A DNA stretch of 64,000 nt from Pagrus major (taxonomy: Eukaryota > Chordata > Actinopteri > Spariformes > Sparidae), in the NCBI RefSeq assembly GCF_040436345.1, contig NC_133230.1:3803297-3867296 (forward strand), given 5' to 3'. The notes under the pieces are model-generated. The model did not search any database, was not told where the DNA came from, and saw only the letters and a list, made by a program, of their open reading frames with translations. Both the position numbers and the translations under genes were made by a program. Below, piece by piece: positions 1 to 14,039 of this stretch. Numbering within the stretch: position 1 is the stretch's first letter; each line of letters starts with the position of its first letter.

Positions 1-1170
1 ACATATTTTAAAGATAATTTTGCAAGTCAAGAAAGTCATAGTTTGTCATAAATATGGTAAAATACCGTCATAGTCAACATACGTCACCAACAACAACATG
101 GCCGCCACCTCACAACAAGTCTGGCCATTGTGACAGCTGCAGTGATGTAAAAGGAAACTTAGTCAGTTTTTTGAGCTGGATAATGTTCGGGACAGAAATA
201 TTCATGGACGACATAATGTATCAGGATGGATTCGAAAAAATATATACGTTTTATTTGCATTATGTTTGGTCACAATTTCCCTTCCTCACTCCGACTCTCT
301 CCCAGAAGTCATAGCAACAGGTGACCAAATGAAACGTACTGTTACCTTAAATAAAGTTACAGATTCTTCAGTGAAATGCTCTCCAGCTGATTGTCTAATT
401 TCTAGTCAGAAAATATCTCAATACACTTAATACTAGACACAAATATACGTCGTAAGATTTTTTGTTTTTGCAGTGTTGTATCTCAGAAACCAAGGCGACA
501 GGTTCAAGGTACTGTGGCTCACTGGTTGGGAAATCAAACCTTTGTCACAGTTTATCTGCCAGCTTCTGATAAATGTGAAATAAGATCTTAAATTGACACA
601 GTGTCTCGTATTGTTCGCTCCATGCTGAATGTTTGCAGGAGACACAAACTGTAGAAGACCACTTTGTCTTTGAGAGTGCAGCTCTTGCAGCGTGTATGAG
701 AGAGGCGGATCGGCCCCACGGCTCCCCTTTGCTTATCTTTCCCATGGTAGCGCGTCTCACGCTGCGTGGGCTGGACTCGGCCCTCCTCCTGGCCCTGCCC
801 GGCTATTCTCCAGCCTCAATAGCTCTGTTTGACTCCCCCAGCGGAGTCCCGAGTCGTCTGAGGGCCCTGCAGCAGAGTCCCTCCTCTCTCTGGGACCCCG
901 AGTCCTGGCCTCCCTGCTCCCCTCACCCCCCACCATCAGGGCCAACGAAAAAACCCAGCGCCACAGGCTGAGCGGCGGAGACCAGGGGTCGGTCCACGCC
1001 TCTCACTAAAGAGCTCCAAGACAAAGGCAAATAAAGAAAGGAAAACTACGCTACCGGGCTGACCCAACGCTAGTCTGTTTGTCTGACAGCACGATTTATG
1101 GCAGAGCTTGAGATACTGCTGGAGCCAAGCTAACAGTTTACACACTGAGAGCTGTTCCCAAGGACAGACC
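1..1170. other. Intergenic DNA, no gene seen
   Basis: AT-rich unique-looking sequence. The open frames here are short, carry no recognisable domain and have no matching splice-site and poly(A) structure. The part from about 700 to 960 is more GC-rich, but its open frame is a low-complexity Pro/Ser/Leu run, not a known protein. Confidence 0.5.
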
Positions 1171-1172
1171 TT

Positions 1173-1440
1173 CAGACGGGGAGGCAGAGGGAGAGCTGGA
1201 AGAGGGAGGGTGATGCAGAAGGGAAGGGAGGTGGAAAGATAGAGAGGCCGAAGACAAAAAAAAAGGAAAGCAAAGGAAGCAGGGTGAAGCAAAGGGAGAT
1301 GGGAAGTGACAGGTGTAGAGAAAATCGAAGACCAGAGGGGGAAGGAATTAAGAAAGGACGAGAGGAACAGAGAGAGAAGTAATGGAGTGAGATAGTGGTC
1401 GACTGAGAGAGATGAAACAGGGACAGAGAGAAACAGAGAG
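1173..1440. repeat. Purine-rich (GA) tract
   Basis: About 270 bases on the + strand are almost entirely A and G, with gaga/ggaa/agag words and only scattered pyrimidines. The long open frame on the opposite strand (Ser/Leu/Phe/Pro-rich) is a by-product of this composition. Such tracts can form triplex DNA, but no function is shown. Confidence 0.7.
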
Positions 1441-4080
1441 TCCACTGCAATGCAAAAAATCTTATTTAAACAAGTGACACCTTCATTACAACAAGAGAAA
1501 ACAACTACAACATTATTTCAACCTGCGTACATTCAGCTTGTTTAAAGAATTGTCAAGGACACGGAAAGGAGTCGGGCACATGTGCAAGACAACTGAGAGC
1601 CTTGAGCTTGCAGATTTCTTCTTGTCTTGTCTTAAGAAACAAAGACTTTAAAGGACTCAGTGGGTACATTTCTACCTGTACCATTGGAGATGGAGACTCT
1701 TATTGCATTCCCTTCGCCTCCAAATTACATTTTAGTCGGGAAGCAGCGATGAAATGCCACCTTGAGTTAATGTCAGAGTTCTCAGTGCTACTTGAGTACA
1801 TACAATACATATCTGCATAGAGGCTGTTAATGGAAATGTCAATAATTCACATGTTTCACAAGGTTTGCCAGAAGATTTACATATTTATTGTTACCAGGAG
1901 ATCCTGATAGAACATATACAAGCATGTGAGAGTAAAATAACTTTATATTAGTCTTAAATTCATAGCTAACGAGCAATCAAAGGTGTGAGGAGCCATCGTT
2001 GCCAGGTAGACCATCAAAAAGTGCAAGAGGATGGATAAAATGATGCAGGACAACAGTCTGCAGAGTGGAGGCAGGAGGACGAGCAGGTGAGACAGGAGGT
2101 GAAGTCAAGAGAGGGGAAAGTCTGACACCGAGCTGCAAGCTGAGCAGAGCGGAGGGACGAGTGATGCACGTCAGGCAGGGTCGTTTGCTCACCTCTGCCT
2201 CTGGGTTGGGTTGCCAGGTATGACGACACATATCCCCACAAGAAACTGAGACATTTCCTTATAACTTGTATGACTATGAAGTTTGGAGATTGACCAATCA
2301 GGAGCACAGCGGGAGTTAAAAATAGGGAGACTGAGAACATTGGGAGTGCTGGGCAAGTGTTAAACTAATGACATTTTCAAAAATGTGTTGCAAACATTTA
2401 AACTGTGTCCTTTTTTGGGTCTTTCCATGGGATTTGTTGGAAAGATGACTAATAATTGACACAAAAAATGACTTCATTAGATGGAGGTTTTGCCGTCGGG
2501 GAGCCTAACAAAGGTATAATGAAGAGTGATTGAGAGTGGCAGACAGAGAGAGAGGAAGACAGATGGAAACAGAGATGAGTCGGAGGTTGAATGGGGGGGT
2601 TGGCTGCACGCAGAGTCTGAGGTATCAATTGAATTACTGTACGCTCGGCTTGCTCGCGGTTGCCATGGACACCTCGCAGCGGAGGAACGAGCGTCCCGGG
2701 GAGTTTTCTCGATGTCTTCTGAGAGAATTGTCAAATGACGTCGTCGCCGGCTGTAACCGTGGTGACAGCTCTGACATCAGACACTTCTCACAAGCGGAGC
2801 TGTTGTTGTCTGCAGGTAGACTGGCAGCACACGCGCTCCCATCAGTGACGCCTCCGTGAGACATTTTTTACACTTTCCATTCAGCCTCCACGCTGCCTGC
2901 AGCTCTTTCCAGGAGAATGTTTCTGTGTGAAACATTTATGCCATGCTTTTTGGTCATTTCCAATTCACTCAATGCATACGATTTCCGATATATTCAAGCC
3001 CTGGCTACAATGCGAACTAGTCTTCGGGGAGGACAGAATGTTTTAATCTTAGGGAAAAATGTGCAGAATTCTTTCGGGGATGTAAAGACTGGGAAAACAT
3101 CTCTCTCAGCACGGATAAATATTTGGATTAATCCTGGTTTTCTCATGCAAAGTGGGGCCTTAGCGATACCTTCAGCAGAGCGCCGGCTCCTGGATGAGTT
3201 AAGTAAGCCCCAACAGCTTAAAGAGATCAATTGGAATCCTCCCCCCACCTCCTCCTCCATTTTCTCCTTCTGCCCATTCAAAAGAGTGGCCAACAGCATG
3301 AGATGGAGGCACACTCATGTGTGAAATAGACTCTTCATGAGGACGCTGGTCTTTGGCCGTCTCGTTTTGGGACCTTCGTCTTAATCCCCCTCCGGATTCT
3401 CGGAGGAGGGAAGGCGAGGACAAGGCCTTTTCTTTAGGAACAGAGGGCGATGGGCGGGGCAGGGGAGGAGGCTGACGAGTCTATTGACAACAGTTGCGTA
3501 TCTGTGGAGATTTAGGTGATGATTTCATAAGCGATGGTTGACTGAGCAGCAATGGGCCCCCTCTACTCTAAAAACACCCTCAGCGACGCAGTTTCTTCCT
3601 CTCTGCTGATGTTTGTGAATCCAACTGCTGAAGTTTTTCCTTTAATGCAAACAATGAGCTCCACCCCGACTCATATATACATTCGTGCACACATATACAG
3701 ACACAGGGACAAAAGCAATGAACAGAAACACTCTCACAAAGACAAAAATCATGCTACATGTGTGGCGTAACGTATACAAACACATACAGCATATAAAATA
3801 CTAACACACCTCTTAATTTTCAACACATATGCACCTAATCATGGAGGTATTGGTCTGTGCAAAGCAGTTTTCTCAACAGTCATGAATATCATTGTGGAGA
3901 TTTATGACCCCCAGAGGATGATTTGTAATTTGTAACCCTGTAATTTATGTTTCAGCACCACCTCAGGTCAAAACTTCAGCTTGAGCTACACTGCAGTCTC
4001 TGGATCTGCATATGGAGTTACCACTTTCTTCTTTTTTTTACCTCCAGCATTTACAAAATCCCCTGTGTGCAGGGTCTCTA
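1441..4080. other. Intergenic DNA with one CpG-bearing motif block
   Basis: No gene recognised. Bases 2640-2860 are more CpG-rich than their surroundings. They hold an RFX-like word (GTTGCCATGGACAC, 2659-2672), a CRE-like TGACGTCG (2736-2743) and several TGACA/TGTCA words of MEIS/TGIF type. This makes 2640-2860 a weak candidate regulatory block. Bases 2036-2115 are purine-rich. Confidence 0.35.
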
Positions 4081-4390
4081 ACTCAGTGGCTCCCAACCTT
4101 ATTGGCTTAAAGGTCCCATGTTGGAATAAGTAAGATTTCCATGTCAAAGCAGATCTAGTTGCTATATAAGTACTGTGACAGTATCAACACACTGAGAAAC
4201 ACAGAGATAGATCTTATATGTTCTTAAATTGTATGTTGCAAAGTGGGTGAAACAGGACCGAGAATAAGTTGGAAGTGCAAAAACATGGATATGATCCGTC
4301 ACTGCCAGCTGTGCTTATTGAAAAACACAATATAATGAACAATAGAGCTTCTAGGAGCCTCTAGTGGGAATTTGCACTTTCAGTCTTGTT
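4081..4390. repeat. Probable dispersed-repeat remnant
   Basis: The stretch begins with a TTAAAGGTCCCATG edge typical of teleost non-autonomous DNA elements. Its interior wording (tgacagtatcaacacactga and neighbours) resembles a repeat I have met in fish genomes. No matching right-hand terminal repeat is visible, so it is at best a truncated copy, called from memory and not from alignment. Confidence 0.3.
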
Positions 4391-4400
4391 TAAAGAAACT

Positions 4401-4425
4401 CACACACACACACACACACACACAC
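4401..4425. repeat. (CA)n microsatellite
   Basis: An uninterrupted CA run of about 12 units, followed by further short CA stretches near 4490-4502. Confidence 0.95.
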
Positions 4426-5977
4426 CAACGTACACACCAGTAAATAATCCCTCACACGTAGTTCTGAGACATAAATAATCTCACCAGCATGCACACACAC
4501 ACTGATTGGAGTTTGCATTAATTCTTTTTATCTGATAATGAAGAGTTTCTGGGGTTTCTGTGCTCCACAATGAAACCAAGCGACAGATAAATGTGTGTGG
4601 TTTTAGTAACAGATGCTGTGTCCTCTTTAGCCTCCAGTATAATGAAGCTCTCCCTCTCTCTCTCTGACTGGTCCATAGATTCAGCTCCGGCTAAGTAATT
4701 ATCCATGCTCCGCAAAGCCCTCACACAGCTCAGTCCGTGCTAATGTCTACGGATTCATTATAGTGTAAAATAGATAAAAATTCAATTATTTCCTCCTGGG
4801 TACATGCATTAGTCCCCGACGACTGTCCTCTTTTCTGTTGAGGCCGCTCTCATTGGCTGTAGTATCAACACCGCATCACAACCTGATGGCTAATGCAGCG
4901 TTTCTGCTTAAATAGATAGAAATTAATTGAAAAAATCCCTCCGAGAATCATTTCCAAAAAGAGGAAAAGTTCCACTGATCACCGGAAAATGTCTTTTATA
5001 GTCTGTTTTCTGTTCACAAAGTCATAATGTCAGAATGAATGCTCGGCGTCTGCTCGGGGAGATAAAAAAAAAACTTTGCAATAATGTTCACGCCTGTTTG
5101 TCCTCCATCACTGTGTTCTGCTATCAAACTGAAGCTGCAGATATGAGCTTATAGTGTGAATATATTAATCTACTGTGTCATTTGATTACGCCGAGCATTT
5201 CTTCTATATGTTATATTTCAAAAACTCACACAGTTATTAAAATGCTGTAAATCTTGTGCTCATTTATCCCAGCAACACTTTTCTCCCAACGTGAGTTTGA
5301 TATCATCCATAAAGCAATGATGATAAATCACTTAGAGTATATCTTTTGTAGTAAGTCACCTTTTATATAGTATAGATGGCAAAACAATAGGTAGAGTGCT
5401 GTAAATCAATTTCATCAATTTGATCTTAACTCACAAGTTTTGAGGTGTTTTTTTAAGCATTTGCAAACAGAGAGAAAGTTTTAAACTGATACATTAAATG
5501 TGTTTGTGTCAAGGTAATGAAAAATGGGTGATTTCGCTTCTTGTTTAACTGATAAAAAGTGACATTTTGAATGCAATGTAACCGTCGCCCAAGTAGCAAA
5601 GAGTCATTAAGCCCCTGAACTCACTCAGTAAATTAATTTACGCAGCTAAACAATATATATCTAATGTTAGTGAACATTAGCCACCATAAGCTACTGGTCA
5701 TACCAGACTAATAAGACTTGTACCAGCAATATTTCTAAGAGAGTCCATTTTTATTAATGAATTTTAACTCTTAATTTGTGAGAAAGATTATTTCCTAACT
5801 CGAGTCTTACGATCATGAATCATGTTGTAACCACAGACCAGCTGAAACATCAAAAACAATGTGAAATCTAAGATGAGGGCTGTTTGTTAGTCGGTACACC
5901 AACATGTGGATCCGAAAAGCTGCACAACATTAATATTTAATGCAAAGGTTCAAAATTCAGACATTTAGCAGTGACAT
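4426..5977. other. Intergenic DNA, no gene seen
   Basis: AT-rich sequence with short open frames only. No convincing exon, RNA gene or repeat structure is visible. Confidence 0.5.
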
Positions 5978-6009
5978 GAGGAGGAGGAGGAGGAGGAGGA
6001 GGAGGAGGA
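5978..6009. repeat. (GAG)n trinucleotide repeat
   Basis: About ten GAG units. It produces a spurious poly-Arg stretch in one reading frame. Confidence 0.95.
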
Positions 6010-7930
6010 ACATCCACCTTTACATGCTCGTCTTCTTCTCTCTCTCCCTCCATCATCTTTATATCTCTCTCATTAGTGACATCATCGCCTTCCCATTTTC
6101 TCTTTCGTGCCATTTACACGTGTCACCAAATGTCAGCTCGTACGAGGCCAATCTCTCGATTTCACATCAGCAGCGCATTAATATTCAATCCGCTACTGAA
6201 TATTGCATTCCTCTGGCGCCCCGTTGAACTTAAAATAGGAGGTACGAGGCATCAATTTGGGGGGAAAAGTTGAATTTCCCAAGTTGAAATCTGAACTTTT
6301 GAAATTAATATGCAACCTCTTAGAGGTTTTGCTCACATTGTGTTCAGCATGTGCAACGACTGTTTTGTTTTTCTAAATAATAGATCACAAAATGACAAAT
6401 CTGACGAATATTTGCACAGATTTCTCGGCGATACTCCCAGTTTGGCATTTCTAAATATCTAAACCACTGTGTCTTTACTGTGTCAGCCTTCATTTGCAGT
6501 TAAAATGTCAGTGATACACTTGAGGAAACATGCATGAGGACAGATATTTGTACGTGTGTGAATATCAACGATCCACAAACAAGCTTCAGGTCTGTTGTAT
6601 GAGCATCCCGCAGGTTACAGTGTGACTTGTGTCCTCGCTCTCTGCAGGAGTTCCCCTCCTCTACAACAGCACCAACATTTAAAACTCACTAATTTGTTTC
6701 CTCGTTTATCGCTTAATTAACTTCCAGCATTTCAGCCGCAAGTCTCCACGATCAATATAAATCACTGCTACAGACGGGGGACGCCGCTAATGAGATCAGA
6801 TTAAGGAACGGAATTACACCCGCTGCCGCCACCGATGATTAGAAATCACTAAGTACCCCTCTGTGCTATTAAAAGGCCATTTAAACAGCGTCCGTATACC
6901 CTATTTCTGTCTGTGACAATGCAGTAATTACAGTCAGTCGGACGCAGATGAATCGCTGCCTCCCACTCGCCTCTCTTGGCCTCTCGCTCTCTGGTCTCAC
7001 TGTGCTCACGTAGAAACCCCAGCAGTTCACTTCAACACAGTGTGCGATGATTTACCGATCTGTTTTTCACGAGTGTTACAGTGTACGACAGCAGCAGTCG
7101 GCGTTCATAAGCTCTACAATACTAATTATGCTCCTGAAGCCGGATGACTCTGAGGCTGTTTTACAGAGCCAGAGGAAGATTTTAAAGAAAGTACAATCAC
7201 TACATTTACACAAGAATAAGCTAAGATTACACTAATACAGGGCATATAGCTGCTGTGAACAGACAGAGCTTTGATTCTGGGAGGAAAATAAACAAATGTC
7301 GTGGAAAAGTTAAAGCTATCGCAGTGAATCTGCACAACACACCTAACAGTCAGAGGTCTGTGGGTGCTGAAAATGACACATATTCAGTGTCTTCCTTTTA
7401 TTTTAACACTCACATGTACATGTAAAGCATACAAAGTCATACAAAGAGCAGTTCAAAAAGCAATGAACACTGAATAATCTAAAAAGTGTCCAAGGCTCTA
7501 TTTCTGTCACAAAAAGGCACCAACATATGTTTCTGAACCAAGACTGCAGTTTTCCCCCTCGGGGTTGCCGAATCACAGTGATCCATTAGCTTCTTGTCTT
7601 TTAATCCTGCCATAATCTGTAATTGGAAACCAGATTTTCACCTTTTTACCCTTGTTTTCAGAGGGTTTTCTCCCAATGCAGACGGCAGCAGGTGGCATAC
7701 TTTCTGTCATTTCACATTGCCAAATACTTACACAACAAAGTATTTGGTCAATTTATTTAGAAGACTTTTTAGATGAGGCAAATACTGCAAATATCAACAG
7801 GATAACATAATGTGGATGATGTTTTTCTGACACGACGCTGCTAAAGATAATGTTTGGTTAGCTTTTTTGTTCAGAAAGTTTGTGAGGATGAGGAAAAGAG
7901 CATGCTTTGGGTCGTAATAAATACTCTGTT
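6010..7930. other. Intergenic DNA with a CNE-like part
   Basis: No gene recognised. The part from about 6690 to 6960 has unique, non-repetitive sequence with several homeodomain-type words (TTAATTAA, GATTA, ATTA) and few simple repeats. It reads like a conserved non-coding element, but conservation cannot be tested here. Confidence 0.3.
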
Positions 7931-7933
7931 ACA

Positions 7934-8168
7934 GGCATACTATGCAGGATTTGTCGGTTGCAGTTTATACACACCTCAATACAAAAGGTGGAATATGCGA
8001 AGTAAGATCCCAGGTTGTCAAATAGCAACAATGAAAAGCCCAGAAATAAGAAAATACGTGCAGAGGGCAGGGTCTCCCCACATCCTCGGGCCATAAGTGA
8101 TGATTGAAATTGGATTATTTTTGTTTGAGTCAATACATTATTTGCAAAATCCTGTGTAGTGCATCTTT
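7934..8168. mobile_element. Short non-autonomous TIR element (MITE-like)
   Basis: The left edge (near 7934-7955, ...ACTATGCAGGATTTG) and the reverse complement of the right edge (8142-8168, ...ACTACACAGGATTTTGC) match in most positions and enclose about 235 bp without coding capacity. This is the layout of a small DNA-transposon derivative. The element looks old, because the two ends have diverged and no clear target duplication remains. The family is not assigned. Confidence 0.5.
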
Positions 8169-11100
8169 ATATTTGCAATAGTCTATTACATTACACTAAC
8201 AAGTGTTTCCTAGGGAAACATCAGATCACAAGAAATCAAAGTTGTCTGTCTGTAGAAACCAGACAGTCCTCCATGTTAGATGTTTGTTTGTAACCACTGA
8301 CCTCCTCCCCTCGGTGGATTTTGCTGCTCTGTAACAATGTCACACTATTTCCTCCTTTGGTCTAGACAGACTTCATCAAACAGAATGACTGATGCTGTTG
8401 TATCCTTGGGAGAAACAAGTTCATGTGTGGAAGCACAGTGTGAATTTGTAATAAACAGGCTGCAGAGTTCTGATACATTCAGTCAACTGAGCGATAAGGC
8501 AGAAATCTAGGTGAGTGAAGAGTCGTACTCCCACAGTTTCCGTATGGAGTCGAACCGACCTGCTGTGGATCCGAAGCAGCCGGTGCAAACTTGTTGACAT
8601 CACTACAGTGAGGTGTGAAGCGAAGCGTGATGCCGCTGTGAGCTTATGTTTGCCTTTAATGTGTGGAAATGTAAAACATGGTGTGAATGCATCTCTTTAT
8701 TGGCATTGTGGTTCAAGACGAGACAGCATTAAAGACTTAATGCTGTCAACAATGTGCTGATAAGGAGGTTTCCTGCAGTGAAAACCATCTAACCTCTCAC
8801 GATACTGGAAGAAACTTAAACGCTACCAAGAGACATATTCAATTTAACCCCAGTGAAGAAGAAGACGCCACGTGAGACTTCGTTGTGCCTGACACATCCG
8901 ACTGCTGCTGTAAAATGTATTCACCAGGGCCCGATAACAAACGATGTGCCTGTCTGTGTTTTAATTTCAAACATGGAAACCAAATGTAGATCCTGAGGGC
9001 CAGTTACGGACCCCCGCCCCTCCACCCTCCACCTCCCTGTTTCCCACTGCTGCCCTGAGCACCTGTCTCGCTAAAATCACAACAGCGCACCAGAGCCCCT
9101 CGTCCCAGGATCGTTAATTCACCGTGACTACGTACAGAACAGTTGTGCGTGTTAGTGTAAACATTACGTTTGGCCGGCGGCCATACCATCCGACCATCCA
9201 ACAGCTGAGGCTGAACAGAGGCCGATCCCAGAGGGGGAGATCTCGGCAGAGAAGGAGCTTCTATCTGTGGCCTGATGGAGAATCAATCACGGCTCCCTCT
9301 CTTGGATCACACTGACCTCCTGTTTCACGGACATGTGTTTGCAGATCATGTCTTCTCATGCGCGAGGAAGTCACCTGCTCGCCCGATAAAGAGCCCGTTT
9401 AGGTGGAGTGTCATCGCAGAGATCTGCGACGGGCAACTGGAGGAGATGTGGGCTGGTTCGACCACTTATCGTTTTATTTTTACTGCATCTAGGGACTTTC
9501 TCTGCGGACATTTTCTTACCATAAACTGCAGAGAGCCCAGTTTCTTCTTCCAGCAGAAAGAAAACGAGTATAGTGACGATATATCTTCGCAGATTTAGTA
9601 AACTGTACCCATGTGGCACTCCACGTACACTTAAACAAACCATCAGAGTTATTTACAGCTGCGATCCAACCCAGAGCAGGAGAACGTACTGTACTTTCAC
9701 CTTCTACACCGTCTCTGTCACCCTTCACACAGGAAAAGAAATAAAAAATTAAAAGCGTGTCCTCTTCCCACCCCCTGCACTGTGTAGATAATAAAGATTT
9801 AATAGGTGAATTGGGGGGAAGAAGACTGGGACGGGGGGGTTTACTGTGTGGCAGTGGCGGCCATACATCTCCTCCTCTGCCTCAGTCCAAACAAAGCTCT
9901 CTGGGTACGGAGCGTCTCCAGGAATAGCCCCATTCTGGCATCGCTCAAGGCCTTATAAAGCCAGGTACAGAGTCCGGATGCCAGGGATCGAGCTGTCTCT
10001 GGGCTCAGACGGGCTGAGATACTGCAGGGTTTCTTTAGTCTTCACAGCCAAGTCGTGTTTCTCTCCCTCTGCCCTCGAACACTCTGACAGGAAGCTCTGT
10101 CATAGATCACGACTCGTCCGTGACTTTTCACACAGAGACGACGAGCTGGATGTCTTTTATTGCTCTCTGTGAGGAGCCCTTCTGATACGGAGCAGGTTAT
10201 AAATAAATCCAACTTAACTCCAGTTGTTGCTGCAAAATCTTCGAGACCTGAATGTCCTCCGTTAGTTGTGTACCTGACAGGTGAGCAGGTGCCTCTGGCC
10301 TTTTTCGATTACTCTCCTCCTCGATGTGAGCGAGATTTCCTGCCTCCAAACTCAGTGACGTGGATTCTAGTCTCGAAAAAAAAACACTTTAACCCAACGT
10401 AACCCAATCTCCAGAAGAAATGCTGCATCACAACATACAAAGGGAGAAGCTCAACCTGCTTCAACCACCTCGCCAGGAGTTGACATCCTGTCCAGTGCTC
10501 TCAGAGAAGGGCAATCTAGTATGAGGGGGTTAAGTTGTCGAGGTTAAGAAAGGTTTACAATTGTGTACTCAGTGGATGTGTTTGGACAGAGGGTTGCAGT
10601 GGAAGGCCTCTCACCTCTGCAGCTTCTCAGGCCACAGTAGTTCAGAGCTCCTTTTAATCACTGCCAATAGTAACATTTCCTCCTGGAGTAAACTTTGTTA
10701 TCTTTATGAGAACCTTCTCTCCCATTTCCTGACTTTCAGTCCGCAACAAGCTATCCTTTACCTGCAGCCGGAACAAGAGGCTGAGTGAGACAAGGTCAGA
10801 GAGCCCTCCTGGGTGCGATGGTGGGTGTGTGCGAGGTGATCTCTAATAGTGTGGGAGCAGGATGTTTTTGGGACAGCCGCGGTTTCCTGCTCAACAGATT
10901 GTGTATCTCCTCCTCTCCCACTCGCCAACTGAGTGTAAATCACCTTCTGAAGGTCCTCACAGGTCTCAATACCTTCTAGACCTGGATACAACTTGACATA
11001 ATGCGACATGACATGACATTTTAAAGATGAAAGTACAGTGGCAGAGTCTTGATGCACTGCAGTGTAAGAAAACTGTTTTCTAGCTGTAGTTTTGTCCACT

Positions 11101-11857
11101 AACTTATTATTTTATCGATTCATTTTTTGGTCTAAATGTCATAAAACAGTGTAAAAATGTCGACCAGTGTTTCCCCAAAGCCCAAGATGACGTCCTCAAA
11201 TGTCTTGTTTTGTCCTCGACACAAAGATATTCAGTTTAATGTCATAAAAAGAGAAAAGAAACCAGAAAATATTCACATTTAAGAAGCTGGAAGCTGACAA
11301 GTGACAACTGATCTCATAATTGCCACAGGAACTAATCAGTTACTACTAATTTGATATCAACCCCAGTGATGCAACTCAAAATCCAAATCTCTTATATCCA
11401 CCTCTGTGCTAGATACAATATTTTTGGACTTGTTTAAAGACTGTGTGCTCTAAACTGTGACTCATACTGCAGGTGAGAGACACGCGAACATCACCGCAGT
11501 TCAGTCGAGGTTTAAATATCAAAAGGAATTGTTTTTTTCCCATGGTGCCGCAGCGGGGATGCTGACTCTCGGTGACGTGTGTCTGCTTTCTGTCACAGCC
11601 ACCTAAAAGCTTCTGAAAGAGAAAGCACCAACAGGTCCTCAGAGCTGTGCTGCTCTGTGATTTCCTCTCACGGTCTGACGTCTTCGCCGCATTTCATTCT
11701 CTTCTTGCTCGCAACAGGTGTTCGATTAAAAGTCAAGTCAGATTTATTCCTTCATGCAGGTTTCTCTCAGAGCGGCGAAGATGCTGAGAGAAAAACAAGA
11801 CAAATTATAATCTGAGATAGAGATACGAAGCTGCAGCACCACCTCAAGTCCATCTAC
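8169..11857. other. Intergenic DNA, no gene seen
   Basis: Mixed-composition unique sequence. Open frames are under 115 codons, lack recognisable domains and often overlap on both strands. The part at 9000-9300 is slightly GC-richer. No RNA gene or clear repeat was found. Confidence 0.45.
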
Positions 11858-11960
11858 TGTACCCATTAGCAAGGAGGAGGAAGCGGCTAATGAACGGAAG
11901 GTCGTCGGTTCAGGTCTCCAGAGGGCCCGCGCTGCTGTAATACATTCGGCACTTAACCTG
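11858..11960 (+). repeat. Decayed tRNA-derived SINE-like fragment
   Basis: The sequence contains a B-box-like word (GGTCGTCGGTTCAGGTCTCC) and, further on, a CGGCACTTAACCTG word that resembles the conserved tail motif of several fish SINEs (a GCAAGGCACTTAACC type). The A box is not clearly preserved. It is called as an old remnant on motif likeness alone. Confidence 0.4.
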
Positions 11961-14039
11961 AATCTTAACCTGAGCCGGCTCATTAAACATCCAGCTGTAC
12001 AAATGGAAAAACGTGTTGAGAATGTTTGCCGTTTGGGGATTTTCTTTCAGGAAAGCGTCTGCCCGGCGAAGAGGCATTAAAAGGAATCAGTTCCTGTGAT
12101 GTGGGGAGTTCAGACGAGGTCAGTGCTGCAGGACCGACTCTGGCTTTCGTCTCTCCTCACTTCCAGAGGCAAGTGCACAGAGGAGCTTTTATTGTGGAGA
12201 TCCTCGTCCCTTCTACAGCATCCCAAAATCCTTGTTGGCTGTCGAAAATAGCAAAAAAGCTGCCTCTCCATTTAGCATGACGCATTTCACTTCTTTGGTG
12301 TTTACACTTTGATTTGCTTCCCCAGAGAGTCGTTAATTACAGTCAGGAGCAGGAACAAAATATCAGCTCTGTTCTTTGTAGAGAAAGTTTGCCCAGGTTT
12401 GTGGAGGACCAGATAAGCTTATGAAAGGGAAATGAAGAGAGGAGATAGCTTCTGTTTGTGTAGGAGCCCCGTTGGTGACCTTTATCACAGAAAAAGAAGA
12501 AAAAAAACTCACACTCTTCTCGTTGACCCTGTTTTTGAAAGGCCACTACTTGTTTTTCATAGATAAACTCTGAACAGAGCTTTATTGTTGCGGCAACAAA
12601 TAAAAAACTCACACTTGGAAACAGAAGCTAATTAAAAAAGTGCAGCGGCAGCCAGTTCTCTGTGCCAAAATCATCTCACCACCGAACCACAACAACAACA
12701 CCAGCACCACCCACACCCTGCGCTAGCCTTTACTCCTCACAATGAAAGACATATCTTGTATTTTTAGCCTTTTATTGAGTCGGGGAAAGTTTACTATTCT
12801 CTTGGCTCTCAACATTTCACTCCGGGGAATCTGTGGAAGTGATTCTCATCCCGCTGTGTCGACGTCTTCTCAGCCTGAATCTCAAAAAAGCTTCAATTTT
12901 CACTTTGAAATTTGTGTGTGCTGTATTTCTGGGATCATTAATTCATATTTTCATACAAAACTAATGGAAAATGGAATGAAAATCTAATTTTGGATTAATA
13001 TGTGATCATTAAAATAGCAGTCGCAGCAATTAGGTGAACGAGGCTGCTGCAGAGAAGAGACATGTTCATTTAAAGATAGAAAATGTATGAATTCTGCATT
13101 AAAATGTCTAAAAACAACTTAACTTTTGTTATATATTTTGTTGAGTTGTTTACTTACATTATCACAAATGTTTCCAGCAGTGTTCAAACCAGAGAAATCC
13201 AAGAGTTTCTAAGGAAACTGCATTTCATTAGGACACCACTGCTACTTCCTGGATGGAGAAGTCTGCAAACGAGACTAAATTTAAAGTGAATAAAACCGAT
13301 AGACTTTCATCAGCAGAGGAGGTTGTTGAACGGTGTATACACCAACAGTGAAGCACGTTTGACGGCAGGAACATTTGTTTATTTGCACCCAACCAACAAG
13401 ATTACTTTATTGTGCATCGGCCGTATGAACAGTACGAACAGGGATGCAGGAGAGAAACGAATCTCCAGGATCCACAGATATTTAGTTAGAAGCTACAGAA
13501 GAGAGCTGAACATACACAGAGTCTGTCATGTTTTTCCTGCACAGACATGAGTCGCCCAACACAGGCTGGTTTGAGGAGATGGGGTCATCACCAGATGTCA
13601 CCGAAGCCCAGTTGGAGGCATGGAGGCGTGCTTTGGCCCCATTGAGGAGTTGGTCCATCCCAGACGTGGATTGGCTCAACTCGGCACGGCTCAGTGTGTA
13701 ATGGACACACCAATCAGTGGGGCACAGCCAGAAGTGCCAGTGGAAAAAGCCCAACCTGGTACACTTCCCTCCAATGTGCACATAAAATGAGATTAAAAAC
13801 CTGGTAGGTCGTAGGTGTGTCCAACAGGCTGCAAATCAATTTGGCTGTTCGCCGACTGAAGACATTCCTACCCAACCAAAAGCCTGTAGAGTAGTGCCAG
13901 ACCTAAATATTCAAGCTGCCTTTGTTTGGCTACTTGACCCCAGAGCTCCACCAGTGATAAAGGATTAAATGCCTTGCTCAGAGGCTCATCTGCAGCATGA
14001 AATAATTTGGGCTGTGAAGTTGAAGTAGCTGCAGTGGGT
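11961..14039. other. Intergenic DNA, no gene seen
   Basis: AT-rich up to about 13,500. The stretch from 13,550 to 13,800 is GC-richer and contains tggctcaactcggcacggct wording that recurs in fish repeats, so it may be an old transposon piece. A tgccttgctcagaggctc word near 13,970 resembles a SINE tail. No gene was recognised. Confidence 0.4.

Noticed and set aside
936-1445. 169-codon minus-strand frame rich in Ser, Leu, Phe and Pro
   Set aside because: It is caused by the purine-rich tract on the other strand. It has low complexity and no domain.
5940-6227. Frame with a poly-Arg run
   Set aside because: It is the translation of the GAG microsatellite.
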